A stretch of DNA of 52,363 bases. Origin: Clostridiales bacterium (lineage in GTDB: Bacteria; Bacillota; Clostridia; Christensenellales; Pumilibacteraceae). Positions 43,067 to 50,878 of the stretch are shown here, one piece after another (the stretch's first letter is position 1; every line of letters starts with the position of its first letter). Made by a program: the position numbers and the translations under genes. The stretch covers positions 1 to 52,363 of the forward strand of contig JAIEFT010000054.1 in assembly GCA_029066805.1 (NCBI GenBank), read 5' to 3'. The notes under the pieces were generated by a model. The model did not search any database. It had not been told where the DNA came from and saw only the letters and a list, made by a program, of their open reading frames with translations.

Positions 43067-43906
43067 GTGGAAAACGAGAAAACACAAAACGGCGGCAAGC
43101 CCGCCACAAAAGTAAAGCTGCGCTTGGACGTAAAGGACGTTGTGCGTAAGCGCAAGATAGACGAGCAGAACGACGAGGGCGGCATTACGATTTTGCACGA
43201 GGACAATCACCTGCTTGTCGTTTTAAAGCCGCAAAATATGCCTACCCAGGGCGACAGCAGCGGCGACAGCGATTTGCTTTCCGAGCTGAAAAAGTACTTG
43301 GTGGAAAAGTACAACAAGCTGGGCGACGCGTACCTCGGCTTGGTTCACCGTCTTGACAGGCCGACTGGCGGCGTTATGGTTTTTGCCAAAACAAGTAAAG
43401 CCGCGTCGCGCATAAGTTCCCAGATACGCGACGTTGACGGCGAGTTTGAAAAGACGTATCTCGCAGTTGTCAGCGGCAGACCGTCCCGCGAGGGCAAGAT
43501 AGAACACTACCTCGCCAAGGACGAAAAGGCGAACATGGTCGCCGTTGTTCCGTCGTCGCTCGAGGGCGCAAAAAAGGCGGAAGCGGAAATCAAGGTTTTG
43601 GACGAGACTGACGGCATGTCGCTTGTGTCGGTCAACCTGATTACAGGCAGATCGCATCAGGCGCGTGTGCAGCTAAAGTCGCTCGGCAGTCCCATTGTGG
43701 GCGACGTCAAGTATGCAGGCGACAAGCTGATAAAAAGTCCGCATCTTGCGCTGTGGGCGTACAAGCTGGTGTTAAATCATCCCGTAACGGGGGAGAAGCT
43801 CAAGTTTTTGGCATTGCCGCCGGCAGAGTTTCCGTGGACGGAATTCGACACAGAAAATCTGATTGACATAGTTCGCCCTCAGAGCGGCAGTCACTATAAA
43901 CTGTAA
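43067..43906 (+). CDS. RluA-family pseudouridine synthase
   Basis: A 279-residue RNA pseudouridine synthase. The catalytic motif is LVHRLDRPTGGVMVFAKT (catalytic Asp in HRLDR, residue ~96) and VNLITGRSHQARVQL is the second conserved block. The N-terminal ~40 residues are basic and lack a full S4 domain. The closest general type is RluD/YhcT. The target uridine is not predictable. It starts at GTG 43067 behind CGGAG and follows copy 3 of the structured element. Confidence 0.88.
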   Translation: MENEKTQNGGKPATKVKLRLDVKDVVRKRKIDEQNDEGGITILHEDNHLLVVLKPQNMPTQGDSSGDSDLLSELKKYLVEKYNKLGDAYLGLVHRLDRPTGGVMVFAKTSKAASRISSQIRDVDGEFEKTYLAVVSGRPSREGKIEHYLAKDEKANMVAVVPSSLEGAKKAEAEIKVLDETDGMSLVSVNLITGRSHQARVQLKSLGSPIVGDVKYAGDKLIKSPHLALWAYKLVLNHPVTGEKLKFLALPPAEFPWTEFDTENLIDIVRPQSGSHYKL

Positions 43907-43920
43907 ATCAGTTCCATGCA

Positions 43921-43968
43921 TTTGTCACTCAGAGCGAGCGCAGCGAAGCGAAGAGTCTAAAATGACAA
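43921..43968. repeat. Dispersed repeat, TCACTCAGAGC type
   Basis: TTTGTCACTCAGAGCGAGCG, then CAGCGAAGCGAAGAGTCTAA and AATGACAA. Its ends TTGTCA and TGACAA are inverted. Same family as the repeats at 18830, 25346, 27804 and 36368. Confidence 0.65.
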
Positions 43969-44016
43969 CACGGATAAAAATACTTAACCTTAAAATCAAC
44001 AAGGAGAAAATATATC

Positions 44017-45423
44017 ATGTTAGATCAAGAAATTTCCAATCTTTTGGCTTACGGACAGAATTGTCTACTGCTTGACGAATTGGACTGTGCGCAGGCGGCG
44101 CGTCGTATTTGCCGTTTGCTTAAAATCGCCGATTACAGCGCACTCGAGCCCACCGAGGAGGTTGACACGGCTACCAATCCCAACAAGCTCATTGCACCTC
44201 TTTTACAATACGCGGTGGACAGCGGTGTTGTCGAGGCAAGCGGCGTGGCTCAACTCAAATCGGAGATATTGGACGCTATCATGCTCAAGCCGTCCGAGGT
44301 CAACGACTTGTTTAACGATACGTACTCTGTCAACAAGCAAAAAGCGTTTGACTTTTTGTACGACTATGCGGTAAAAAGCGGTTACGTCGACGTTGACGAA
44401 GTCGCCAAAAACGATCGTTGGGAAGCCAAAGAGCTTAAGAGTAAAATCGAGATCATCATAAACACCATGCCGCAGGCAAAGACCGACAAGTACCCTAAGT
44501 GCGCGCTGTGTCGCGAGAACGAGGGTTTCGCATCGCGCGCTAATATGCGTACCGTGTCGTGCGAAATCGGCGGTGAGGAATGGGCGTACTGCTATTCACG
44601 TCACCAGTACTTCGATAAGCACGGCGTACTGGTTAACGCCGAGCACAAGCCCATGGCGGGCGGTTTGGAGACTATCCAAAAGCTCGCTAATGCCGCGGAC
44701 TTTATCGGCGCGGACGGGTTTGTCGGATGCGACTCGCTTTCCGAAAACGGCGGGGCGCTCAACACCAAGCATGAACACTTAAAGACAGGCTTCCGTACCA
44801 CGCCTATGCTCAAGCAGGGCTTTAAGCAAAGGCTCAAGTCGAGCGAGTATCCGTACTTGGAAATGGGCTTGGTCGATTGGTATTCGACGGTCATCAGATT
44901 TTCACACTCAAATTTCGAAAAAATCACGGAGTTTGCCGACAAGCTCATCAAGGCGTGGAAGGCTTATTCGGACGAGCATATCGCAAACGACGGCACAAAG
45001 AACTTTGTCAGCCTTGTTTGCCGCAAGGTTAACGGCAAGTACTGCTACGACGTTGTGTTGCGTTCGGCAGGGCTCAAACGTCCGCGCATGTCCGCCGACT
45101 ACGAGGAGATCAAAGCCGACGCGCTTTCCATAACAGATATACTCGGGTACTTCGTATTGCCGAATAAACTTTCCGAGCAGCTCAAGACCGCACAGCTGTA
45201 TTTGGACGGCACAATGGAATACAACAAAGAGACAAAGATCCCGCTTGCCAAGACTGTGGAACGCCTTTTAAAAGCGCAGGGCGGCACGGTAAGCAAGCTG
45301 GAAGCCAAGCTCAATATACACGACGAAGTAGACCTCGTGTGCGAAAAGATTTTGGCGTCCACCGCAATCGACCCCGCAAGCGTTCAAGGCTTTTTGTCGT
45401 CTTTGGATATCCGCGAGCTGTAA
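44017..45423 (+). CDS. galT: Class II galactose-1-phosphate uridylyltransferase (divergent)
   Basis: A 468-residue protein with the layout of Gram-positive class II GalT: YPKCALCRENEGF near residue 159, WAYCYSRHQYFDKHGVLVNAEHKPM, and an HxH active-site pair in NTKHEHLKTG (class II usually SHDHFQGG). The GxN/FQGG region is altered, so the enzyme is divergent, perhaps with another sugar phosphate. It stands alone with no galK or galE nearby. It starts at ATG 44017 behind AAGGAG and is closed by a perfect terminator. Confidence 0.78.
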   Translation: MLDQEISNLLAYGQNCLLLDELDCAQAARRICRLLKIADYSALEPTEEVDTATNPNKLIAPLLQYAVDSGVVEASGVAQLKSEILDAIMLKPSEVNDLFNDTYSVNKQKAFDFLYDYAVKSGYVDVDEVAKNDRWEAKELKSKIEIIINTMPQAKTDKYPKCALCRENEGFASRANMRTVSCEIGGEEWAYCYSRHQYFDKHGVLVNAEHKPMAGGLETIQKLANAADFIGADGFVGCDSLSENGGALNTKHEHLKTGFRTTPMLKQGFKQRLKSSEYPYLEMGLVDWYSTVIRFSHSNFEKITEFADKLIKAWKAYSDEHIANDGTKNFVSLVCRKVNGKYCYDVVLRSAGLKRPRMSADYEEIKADALSITDILGYFVLPNKLSEQLKTAQLYLDGTMEYNKETKIPLAKTVERLLKAQGGTVSKLEAKLNIHDEVDLVCEKILASTAIDPASVQGFLSSLDIREL

Positions 45424-45439
45424 TAATTAATGCAGAATC

Positions 45440-45470
45440 AAAAATGCTGTTCCGTCGGAACAGCATTTTT
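45440..45470. terminator. Bidirectional terminator after galT
   Basis: AAAAATGCTGTTCC and GGAACAGCATTTTT form a 14-bp perfect stem around GTC. It serves galT and the convergent membrane protein gene. Confidence 0.95.
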
Positions 45471-45481
45471 GTATGTTTAAT

Positions 45482-45907
45482 TTAAACTCCCGTTATGTCT
45501 ACTATAAACACAAGCCCCGCTATCATCGCAGCTGTGGTGAGTATAAACACGACTAGCGCTATCCAGGCGATAGGGCGGCGGTTGCAACGGAACTGATATA
45601 TTACGCCGAGCAGCCCGCCGAAGATGTATTCGGCAACAATAAACAGCGCGACTAATGCGAGCATGATCAAAAATACTACCACAAGTATTACGCCGATGCC
45701 CGCGCTATCCATTGCGTCTATCAGCGCGATAATTCCCCACACCGACAGCAAAAACAGTCCGCCGAAAAGTATAGACATTACTATGGAATATGCGCCGAAA
45801 TACCATGTATTTGCTTTGCGCTCTTTGTCGCTGCTTATGTTTCTATACCGCACTTGCAGGTTCATCAAAAGATTTATGCCCCACAATATACACCCGATAT
45901 TACTCAT
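45482..45907 (-). CDS. Four-span membrane protein of unknown function
   Basis: A 141-residue protein, mostly hydrophobic. Segments lie near residues 40-60 (YSIVMSILFGGLFLLSVWGI), 71-90, 90-106 and 118-137. The start (minus-strand ATG at 45907) follows a good ACGGAGG site. Cysteines and charged residues are few. I recognise no family. It faces the galT terminator. Confidence 0.7.
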   Translation of the reverse strand: MSNIGCILWGINLLMNLQVRYRNISSDKERKANTWYFGAYSIVMSILFGGLFLLSVWGIIALIDAMDSAGIGVILVVVFLIMLALVALFIVAEYIFGGLLGVIYQFRCNRRPIAWIALVVFILTTAAMIAGLVFIVDITGV

Positions 45908-45956
45908 AATAACCTCCGTTTACTTTATAGTGCGCAACATTACGCGTTTTATTATG

Positions 45957-46892
45957 CTAATGGATTTTATGTCCTGCCGATTCGTAAATTTTGTACCATT
46001 CGTAGTCGGTAAGCGGAACGTCGCAGCAGCCGCGGTAAAGCTCCAAATGCTTGTCGAGCGTCGTACCGATTACGGCTTGCATGCCTGCGGGGTGGTGCAG
46101 TATCCAAGCTATAGCCACAGCTTCGGGTGTTGTGTCGTACTTTTGCGCTAAGCCTTCCAGCATGAAGTTCAGCGCAAAATACTTCTTTTTTGCATGCTCT
46201 GTTACAAACGCGCCGCTGTAATGATATCCCGTATCGTCGGTAAAGCTGCATTGCATAGCGCCGTACGTTTGCAGAGTTATGTCATGCTTGCGGCAATATT
46301 CGAGTAGTCCGTCGGTGTTGCCGTTCGGCTCGCCAGTGTTGACGTAAATACCGCTGTCTATGATAGGGCAATACGCCGCGCTCATTTGCACCTGATTGAT
46401 TTGAAGCTTCTGATCGATATAGCTTTGCAAAAAATCGATCTGCGAGCCGGAAAAGTTGCTTACGCCGAACACGCGAACCTTGCCGGATTTTTCCAGTTTG
46501 TCAAAGGCTTCGGCTATTTGCTCGGGGCGCATGAGCGTGTCGGGTCGGTGCAGCAACAGAATGTCTATATAGTCGGTGTTTAGCCGCTTTAGCGAACCGA
46601 TTACACTTTCTATAATATGGTTATAGCTCAAATCGTAGCTGCCGCTTCGTATCCCGCACTTGGTTTGCAATACCATGTTTCCACGCAGGGATGGTGTTGC
46701 CTTTATGATTTTTCCGTAAATTTCCTCGCACGTACCGCCGCCGTAAATATCCGCGTGGTCAAACGTGTTTATGCCCATATCTATGGCAAGGCGGACAAGC
46801 CGCTCGTTGTTTGCGAGTGGTTTATCGGCTATGCGCATGCTGCCCAGAATTAGCCGACCGGATTCTATTCCGCCTATGTTTTTATATATCAT
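45957..46892 (-). CDS. Aldo/keto reductase (YdhF-like)
   Basis: A 311-residue TIM-barrel oxidoreductase. The catalytic tetrad is visible: D and Y in TFDHADIYGGG, K in LQTKCGI, and H in LLLHRPD. The NADPH site is in the C-terminal VIGTTLDKHLELY. It resembles YdhF-type reductases. The frame is open to 46916, but ATG 46892 lies six bases after a -10 box and gives MIYKNIGGIESGRL, the usual beginning. The physiological carbonyl substrate is unknown. Confidence 0.9.
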   Translation of the reverse strand: MIYKNIGGIESGRLILGSMRIADKPLANNERLVRLAIDMGINTFDHADIYGGGTCEEIYGKIIKATPSLRGNMVLQTKCGIRSGSYDLSYNHIIESVIGSLKRLNTDYIDILLLHRPDTLMRPEQIAEAFDKLEKSGKVRVFGVSNFSGSQIDFLQSYIDQKLQINQVQMSAAYCPIIDSGIYVNTGEPNGNTDGLLEYCRKHDITLQTYGAMQCSFTDDTGYHYSGAFVTEHAKKKYFALNFMLEGLAQKYDTTPEAVAIAWILHHPAGMQAVIGTTLDKHLELYRGCCDVPLTDYEWYKIYESAGHKIH

Positions 46893-46898
46893 AACAGT

Positions 46899-46927
46899 AT
46901 TGTAACATAGCGGCAACCAAAAAGCAA
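46899..46927 (-). promoter_or_regulatory. SigmaA promoter, leaderless geometry, aldo/keto reductase
   Basis: On the minus strand TTGCTT (46927-46922), a 17-bp spacer and TACAAT (46904-46899), then six bases to ATG 46892. It diverges from the adhE promoter 44 bases away. Confidence 0.75.
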
Positions 46928-46970
46928 TAGCAAACGAAAAATTCGTCCGTAATAATATTCATTCGCAGTC

Positions 46971-46999
46971 TTGACAATCGTGCGCGAATATAATATAAT
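46971..46999 (+). promoter_or_regulatory. SigmaA promoter for adhE
   Basis: Consensus TTGACA (46971-46976), a 17-bp spacer and consensus TATAAT (46994-46999). The predicted leader to ATG 47130 is about 124 nt and contains a long inverted repeat. No TTGTTAA..TTAACAA Rex site is seen. Confidence 0.88.
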
Positions 47000-47014
47000 G
47001 GTATCGTGTGGCTA

Positions 47015-47095
47015 GCCATGGGTGACTCGAACCCGCAAGCCCAAACGCCGTATTTTTGGCTATTTTGCCCCTTACGGTTTCGAGTCACCCATGGC
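47015..47095 (+). promoter_or_regulatory. Long inverted repeat in the adhE leader
   Basis: GCCATGGGTGACTCGAA (47015-47031) and TTCGAGTCACCCATGGC (47079-47095) are perfect 17-bp arms separated by 47 nt. A nested AGCC/GGCT stem lies in the loop. It lies wholly in the predicted 5' UTR, 30 bases before the ribosome site. It could be a regulatory or processing hairpin, or a small inserted repeat. Confidence 0.7.
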
Positions 47096-47129
47096 GAAGC
47101 TCCGCCTTAAAAGCAACATTGGAGGTATT

Positions 47130-49730
47130 ATGGACGAACTCATTGTACAAGACGAGGAGTCGCTTAAAGCGCTGATAAGGCGCGTGAGGGAAGCGCAAGT
47201 CAAGTACTCAACGTACACGCAGGAACAAGTGGATAAAATCTTCTTGGCGGCGGCGACCGCTGCGGATAAGGTCAGGCTCGACCTTGCGGAAATGGCCGTT
47301 TCCGAGACCGGTATGGGCATCGTGGAAGATAAGGTCATAAAGAATCACTATGCCGCAGAGTACATTTACAACGCGTACCGCGACGTCAAAACCTGTGACG
47401 TTGTAAGCCGCGACGATTCGTACGGTGTGGAAGTATTGGCTGAGCCCGTAGGCGTAGTAGCCGCTATCGTTCCCACCACAAACCCTACGTCCACCGCTAT
47501 ATTCAAAGCCCTTCTCGCGTTAAAGACGAGAAACGGTCTTATATTCTCGCCGCATCCGCGCGCAAAAAACTGCACGATTGCGGCAGCCAAGGTCGTGCTT
47601 GACGCAGCGGTCAAAGCCGGCGCGCCCGAGGGCATTATAGGCTGGATAGACGTGCCCAGCGTAGCTCTTTCCGGCGCGGTCATGAGCGCTTGCGACCTTA
47701 TTCTCGCGACGGGCGGACCGGGCATGGTTCGTGCGGCGTACAGCTCGGGCAAGCCCGCTGTCGGCGTCGGACCTGGAAATACACCCGTAATTATAGACAG
47801 TTCGGCGGATATCGAGCTTGCGGCTTCGTCCGTGCTTCACAGTAAGTCGTTCGACAACGGAATGATTTGCGCATCCGAGCAGTCCGTAATAGTATTAAAA
47901 GACGTATACGACGCGTACAAAAAAGAACTTGGCATTCGTGGCGCTTACTTCCTTAACGAGGAAGAAATCAACAAGGTTCGCGCTACAATACTTATTAACG
48001 GTTCGGTCAACGCCAAAATCGTCGGTCAGTCCGCGCCTACAATAGCTAAGCTGTGCGGCTTTGAAGTCCCCGAAACCTCTCGCATACTCGTAGGCGAGGT
48101 TTCGTCAGTCGAGATTTCCGAGCCGTTTGCTCACGAAAAGCTTTCGCCGGTGCTGGCTATGTACAAGGCGGAGGACTTTGATGACGCGCTCAAAAAGGCG
48201 GAGAAGCTTGTAGCCGACGGCGGCTACGGTCACACCTCGGTCATTTACGCCAACGAGTTTTCGGCAAAGGACAAAATCGCGCGTTTCGGCGATCTTATGA
48301 AGACCTGCCGCATACTTGTTAACACCCCTGCGGCGCAAGGCGGTATAGGCGATATTTACAACTTTAAACTGCTCCCGTCGCTCACGCTCGGCTGTGGGTC
48401 GTGGGGCGGCAACTCCGTATCGGAAAACGTGTCGGTCAAGCACTTGTTAAACTACAAGACAGTTGCAAAAAGGAGAGAGAATATGCTGTGGTTTCGCGCG
48501 CCTGAAAAGGTTTACTTCAAGAAAGGCTGTATGCCCGTCGCTCTCGAGGAGCTTAAGGAAATGGGCAAAAAGCGCGTGTTTATCGTGACCGACGAGTTCT
48601 TGTTTAAGAGCGGATTTTCCAAGCTAGTAAGCGACAGGCTCAACGAGATGGGAATAGTCAATACAACGTTTAGCGACGTTCAGCCCGATCCTACGCTCGC
48701 TTCGGCAAAGAAGGGCGCGGAAGCTATGCGCTCGTTCGAGCCCGACGCAATCATTGCTCTAGGCGGCGGCTCTGCGCTTGACGCCGGCAAAATCATGTGG
48801 GTGCTGTACGAGCATCCCGAAGTCGATTTTGCTGACATGGCAATGCGCTTCATGGATATCCGCAAACGCGTATATAAATTCCCCAAGATGGGCGAAAAAG
48901 CGTACTTTGTCGCTATCGCCACAACGGCGGGCACAGGCTCGGAGGTAACGCCGTTTGCCGTTATCACCGACGAGAGCAACGGTCTTAAATACCCGATTGC
49001 CGACTATGAGCTTTTGCCCAAAATGGCTATCTGCGATCCTGCGCTTATGATGAGCATTCCCAAAGGTCTTACCGCCAACTCCGGCTATGACGCTATGGTT
49101 CACTCGCTCGAGGCCATTGCTTCCGTAATGTCCAGCGAGTATACCGACGGCATTGCTAAAGAAGCGATAAAAATGATATTCGAATATCTGCCTATAGCAT
49201 ATAAGGACGGCTCGAACGAAAAGGCGAGGGCAAAAATGGCTAACGCCGCGACCATGGCGGGCATGGCGTTTGCCAACGCTTTCTTGGGCATTTGTCACTC
49301 CATGGCGCATAAGCTAGGATCGTATCACCACCTGCCTCACGGCATGGCTAACGCATTGCTATTGCCCGCTGTCATGCGGTTTAACGCTTCGGAAGCGCCC
49401 ACCAAGATCGGAACATTCCCGCAGTACGACCACCCTGTATGCTTAAGGCGCTACGCAGAAGTAGCCGAAATGATGGGACTTAAAGGCAAGACCGACGAGG
49501 AGAAGCTTGAAAAGCTTATAGACAAGCTTAACGATCTTCGTAAGGAAGTCGGACTCCCCGCCAGCATAAAGGACGCGGGCGTGCCCGAAGATAAGTTCCT
49601 TGCTACGCTTGACGAGATGTGTCGCGCCGCGTTTGACGATCAGTGCACGGGCGCAAATCCTCGCTATCCCATGATCGCCGAAATCAAACAGATATATCTG
49701 GACGCCTACTACGGCAAGGAGGGTAAATAA
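47130..49730 (+). CDS. adhE: Bifunctional acetaldehyde-CoA/alcohol dehydrogenase
   Basis: An 866-residue fusion. The N-terminal aldehyde dehydrogenase half (about 1-430) has the cysteine nucleophile in NGMICASEQS. The iron-dependent alcohol dehydrogenase half (about 450-866) has GGGSALDAGK and the metal ligands in FLGICHSMAHKLGSYHHLPHG. It converts acetyl-CoA through acetaldehyde to ethanol, regenerating NAD in fermentation. The frame is open to 47022, but ATG 47130 behind TTGGAGG gives the conserved MDELIVQD start. The length is typical. The next gene starts two bases later. Confidence 0.97.
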   Translation: MDELIVQDEESLKALIRRVREAQVKYSTYTQEQVDKIFLAAATAADKVRLDLAEMAVSETGMGIVEDKVIKNHYAAEYIYNAYRDVKTCDVVSRDDSYGVEVLAEPVGVVAAIVPTTNPTSTAIFKALLALKTRNGLIFSPHPRAKNCTIAAAKVVLDAAVKAGAPEGIIGWIDVPSVALSGAVMSACDLILATGGPGMVRAAYSSGKPAVGVGPGNTPVIIDSSADIELAASSVLHSKSFDNGMICASEQSVIVLKDVYDAYKKELGIRGAYFLNEEEINKVRATILINGSVNAKIVGQSAPTIAKLCGFEVPETSRILVGEVSSVEISEPFAHEKLSPVLAMYKAEDFDDALKKAEKLVADGGYGHTSVIYANEFSAKDKIARFGDLMKTCRILVNTPAAQGGIGDIYNFKLLPSLTLGCGSWGGNSVSENVSVKHLLNYKTVAKRRENMLWFRAPEKVYFKKGCMPVALEELKEMGKKRVFIVTDEFLFKSGFSKLVSDRLNEMGIVNTTFSDVQPDPTLASAKKGAEAMRSFEPDAIIALGGGSALDAGKIMWVLYEHPEVDFADMAMRFMDIRKRVYKFPKMGEKAYFVAIATTAGTGSEVTPFAVITDESNGLKYPIADYELLPKMAICDPALMMSIPKGLTANSGYDAMVHSLEAIASVMSSEYTDGIAKEAIKMIFEYLPIAYKDGSNEKARAKMANAATMAGMAFANAFLGICHSMAHKLGSYHHLPHGMANALLLPAVMRFNASEAPTKIGTFPQYDHPVCLRRYAEVAEMMGLKGKTDEEKLEKLIDKLNDLRKEVGLPASIKDAGVPEDKFLATLDEMCRAAFDDQCTGANPRYPMIAEIKQIYLDAYYGKEGK

Positions 49731-49732
49731 TT

Positions 49733-50482
49733 ATGGCTTTAACCGAAATTGCAACCCGTCCGAATAAGACGGTATACAGAGAAGGCGACCTTTGCTACAA
49801 AGTGTTTGCTGCCGACTACAAAAAGTCTGATATATTCAACGAGGTGCTCAACCAGACCCGCGTCGAGGAGACCGGACTGTTTGTGCCCAAAGTTCACGAG
49901 GTCAAGCGCTTCGACGACGGCAGGCTTGCTATAGTAATGGATTACGTAGCGGGCAAGTCGCTTGCCAAGATGATCGAGGAAAACCCCGAAAAGAAAGAAG
50001 AATACATTCTCAAGCTAATCGATATTCAGTTATCCATGCACGGACTTACTGCGCCCGAGCTCAACAAACAGCGCGCCAAGTTCACAAGAAAGATCGAGCT
50101 TTCGGGATTGGACGCAACCACAAGGTACGAGCTGCAAATGCGACTTGACGGTATGCCCAAGCACAAAAAGCTTTGCCACGGCGACTTTAACCCGTCCAAC
50201 GTGATTATAACCGAAAGCGGCGAGGCGTGCGTAATCGACTGGTCGCACGCGACTATAGGCAACGCTTCCGCCGACACCGCGCGCACGTATTTGCTGTTTA
50301 TGCTTGCGGGCGACGATAAGACCGCGGAGTTTTATCTTCACAACTTCTGCAAAAAAGCTGACACCGCATTGCAGTATGTTCAAAACTGGCTTCCCATCGT
50401 TGCCGCGTCGCAAATGGTCAAGGGCAAGCCGCAAGAACGGGAGATGCTGGCTAAGTGGGCGGACGTCTGCCAATACGACTAA
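49733..50482 (+). CDS. Choline kinase/APH-like phosphotransferase
   Basis: A 249-residue kinase-like phosphotransferase. The Brenner-type catalytic motif is CHGDFNPSNVIITE and the DFG-equivalent is CVIDWSHATIGN. The N-terminal ATP lysine is probably in CYKVF. This fold covers choline, fructosamine and aminoglycoside kinases. It begins two bases after adhE, so the two are cotranscribed; families of this kind often sit in Clostridia operons as small-molecule kinases. The substrate is unknown. Confidence 0.82.
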   Translation: MALTEIATRPNKTVYREGDLCYKVFAADYKKSDIFNEVLNQTRVEETGLFVPKVHEVKRFDDGRLAIVMDYVAGKSLAKMIEENPEKKEEYILKLIDIQLSMHGLTAPELNKQRAKFTRKIELSGLDATTRYELQMRLDGMPKHKKLCHGDFNPSNVIITESGEACVIDWSHATIGNASADTARTYLLFMLAGDDKTAEFYLHNFCKKADTALQYVQNWLPIVAASQMVKGKPQEREMLAKWADVCQYD

Positions 50483-50490
50483 ATAATCAA

Positions 50491-50574
50491 TATAGTTAAT
50501 GTGACAGATTCCTCGATAAGCAAAATGCAGAATTAAGAATGCAGAATGCAGAATGAGGAATCTGTTTAACTATA
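50491..50574. mobile_element. Small MITE-like element
   Basis: Nested perfect inverted ends: TATAGTTAA (50491-50499) with TTAACTATA (50566-50574), and AGATTCCTC (50506-50514) with GAGGAATCT (50555-50563). The interior is AGAATTAAGAATGCAGAATG words, the vocabulary of the other elements here. At about 84 bp it is the smallest. It fills most of the gap before the [2Fe-2S] protein gene. Confidence 0.7.
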
Positions 50575-50628
50575 TAAAAGTTTTTATTTAATTTTTCTAT
50601 TACTTATCTCTACATATAGGATGTTATC

Positions 50629-50874
50629 ATGATACTTAGTGTTTGTGTAGGCAGTTCCTGCCATTTAAAAGGCTCATATGACGTGATCGAAACGTTCAAG
50701 CGGCTCATAGCAGAGCGCGGTGTAAGCGACAAGATCGAGCTTCGCGCATGCTTCTGCTTGGGACGTTGCAGCGACGGCGTGGCGGTCAAAGCCGACGGCA
50801 ATTACATACTCAATGTAAACGGCGCTAATGCCGAAGAAAAGTTCGACGGCGAGATTTTGCCGCTATTGGGGTAG
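50629..50874 (+). CDS. [2Fe-2S] thioredoxin-like protein (NuoE/HydC-like)
   Basis: An 81-residue thioredoxin-fold ferredoxin. Four cysteines, in CVGSSC (C6, C11) and CFCLGRC (C43, C47), give the CX4C...CX3C pattern of NuoE-like [2Fe-2S] proteins; C41 is extra. It probably passes electrons to the hydrogenase-like protein encoded four bases downstream. It starts at ATG 50629 after a weak ribosome site (AGGATGTTATC). Confidence 0.85.
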   Translation: MILSVCVGSSCHLKGSYDVIETFKRLIAERGVSDKIELRACFCLGRCSDGVAVKADGNYILNVNGANAEEKFDGEILPLLG

Positions 50875-50878
50875 GATT

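Noticed and set aside
47015-47095. tRNA or tRNA-like gene (GGTTTCGAGTCACC resembles a T-arm)
   Set aside because: The T-stem does not pair properly around TTCGAGTC, and no acceptor, D or anticodon arms can be placed. The similarity sits in both arms of an inverted repeat.
46917-47129. Rex operator in the adhE/aldo-keto reductase intergenic region
   Set aside because: No TTGTGNNNNNNNNCACAA or TTGTTAANNNNTTAACAA palindrome is present; only the promoters and the long inverted repeat are seen.
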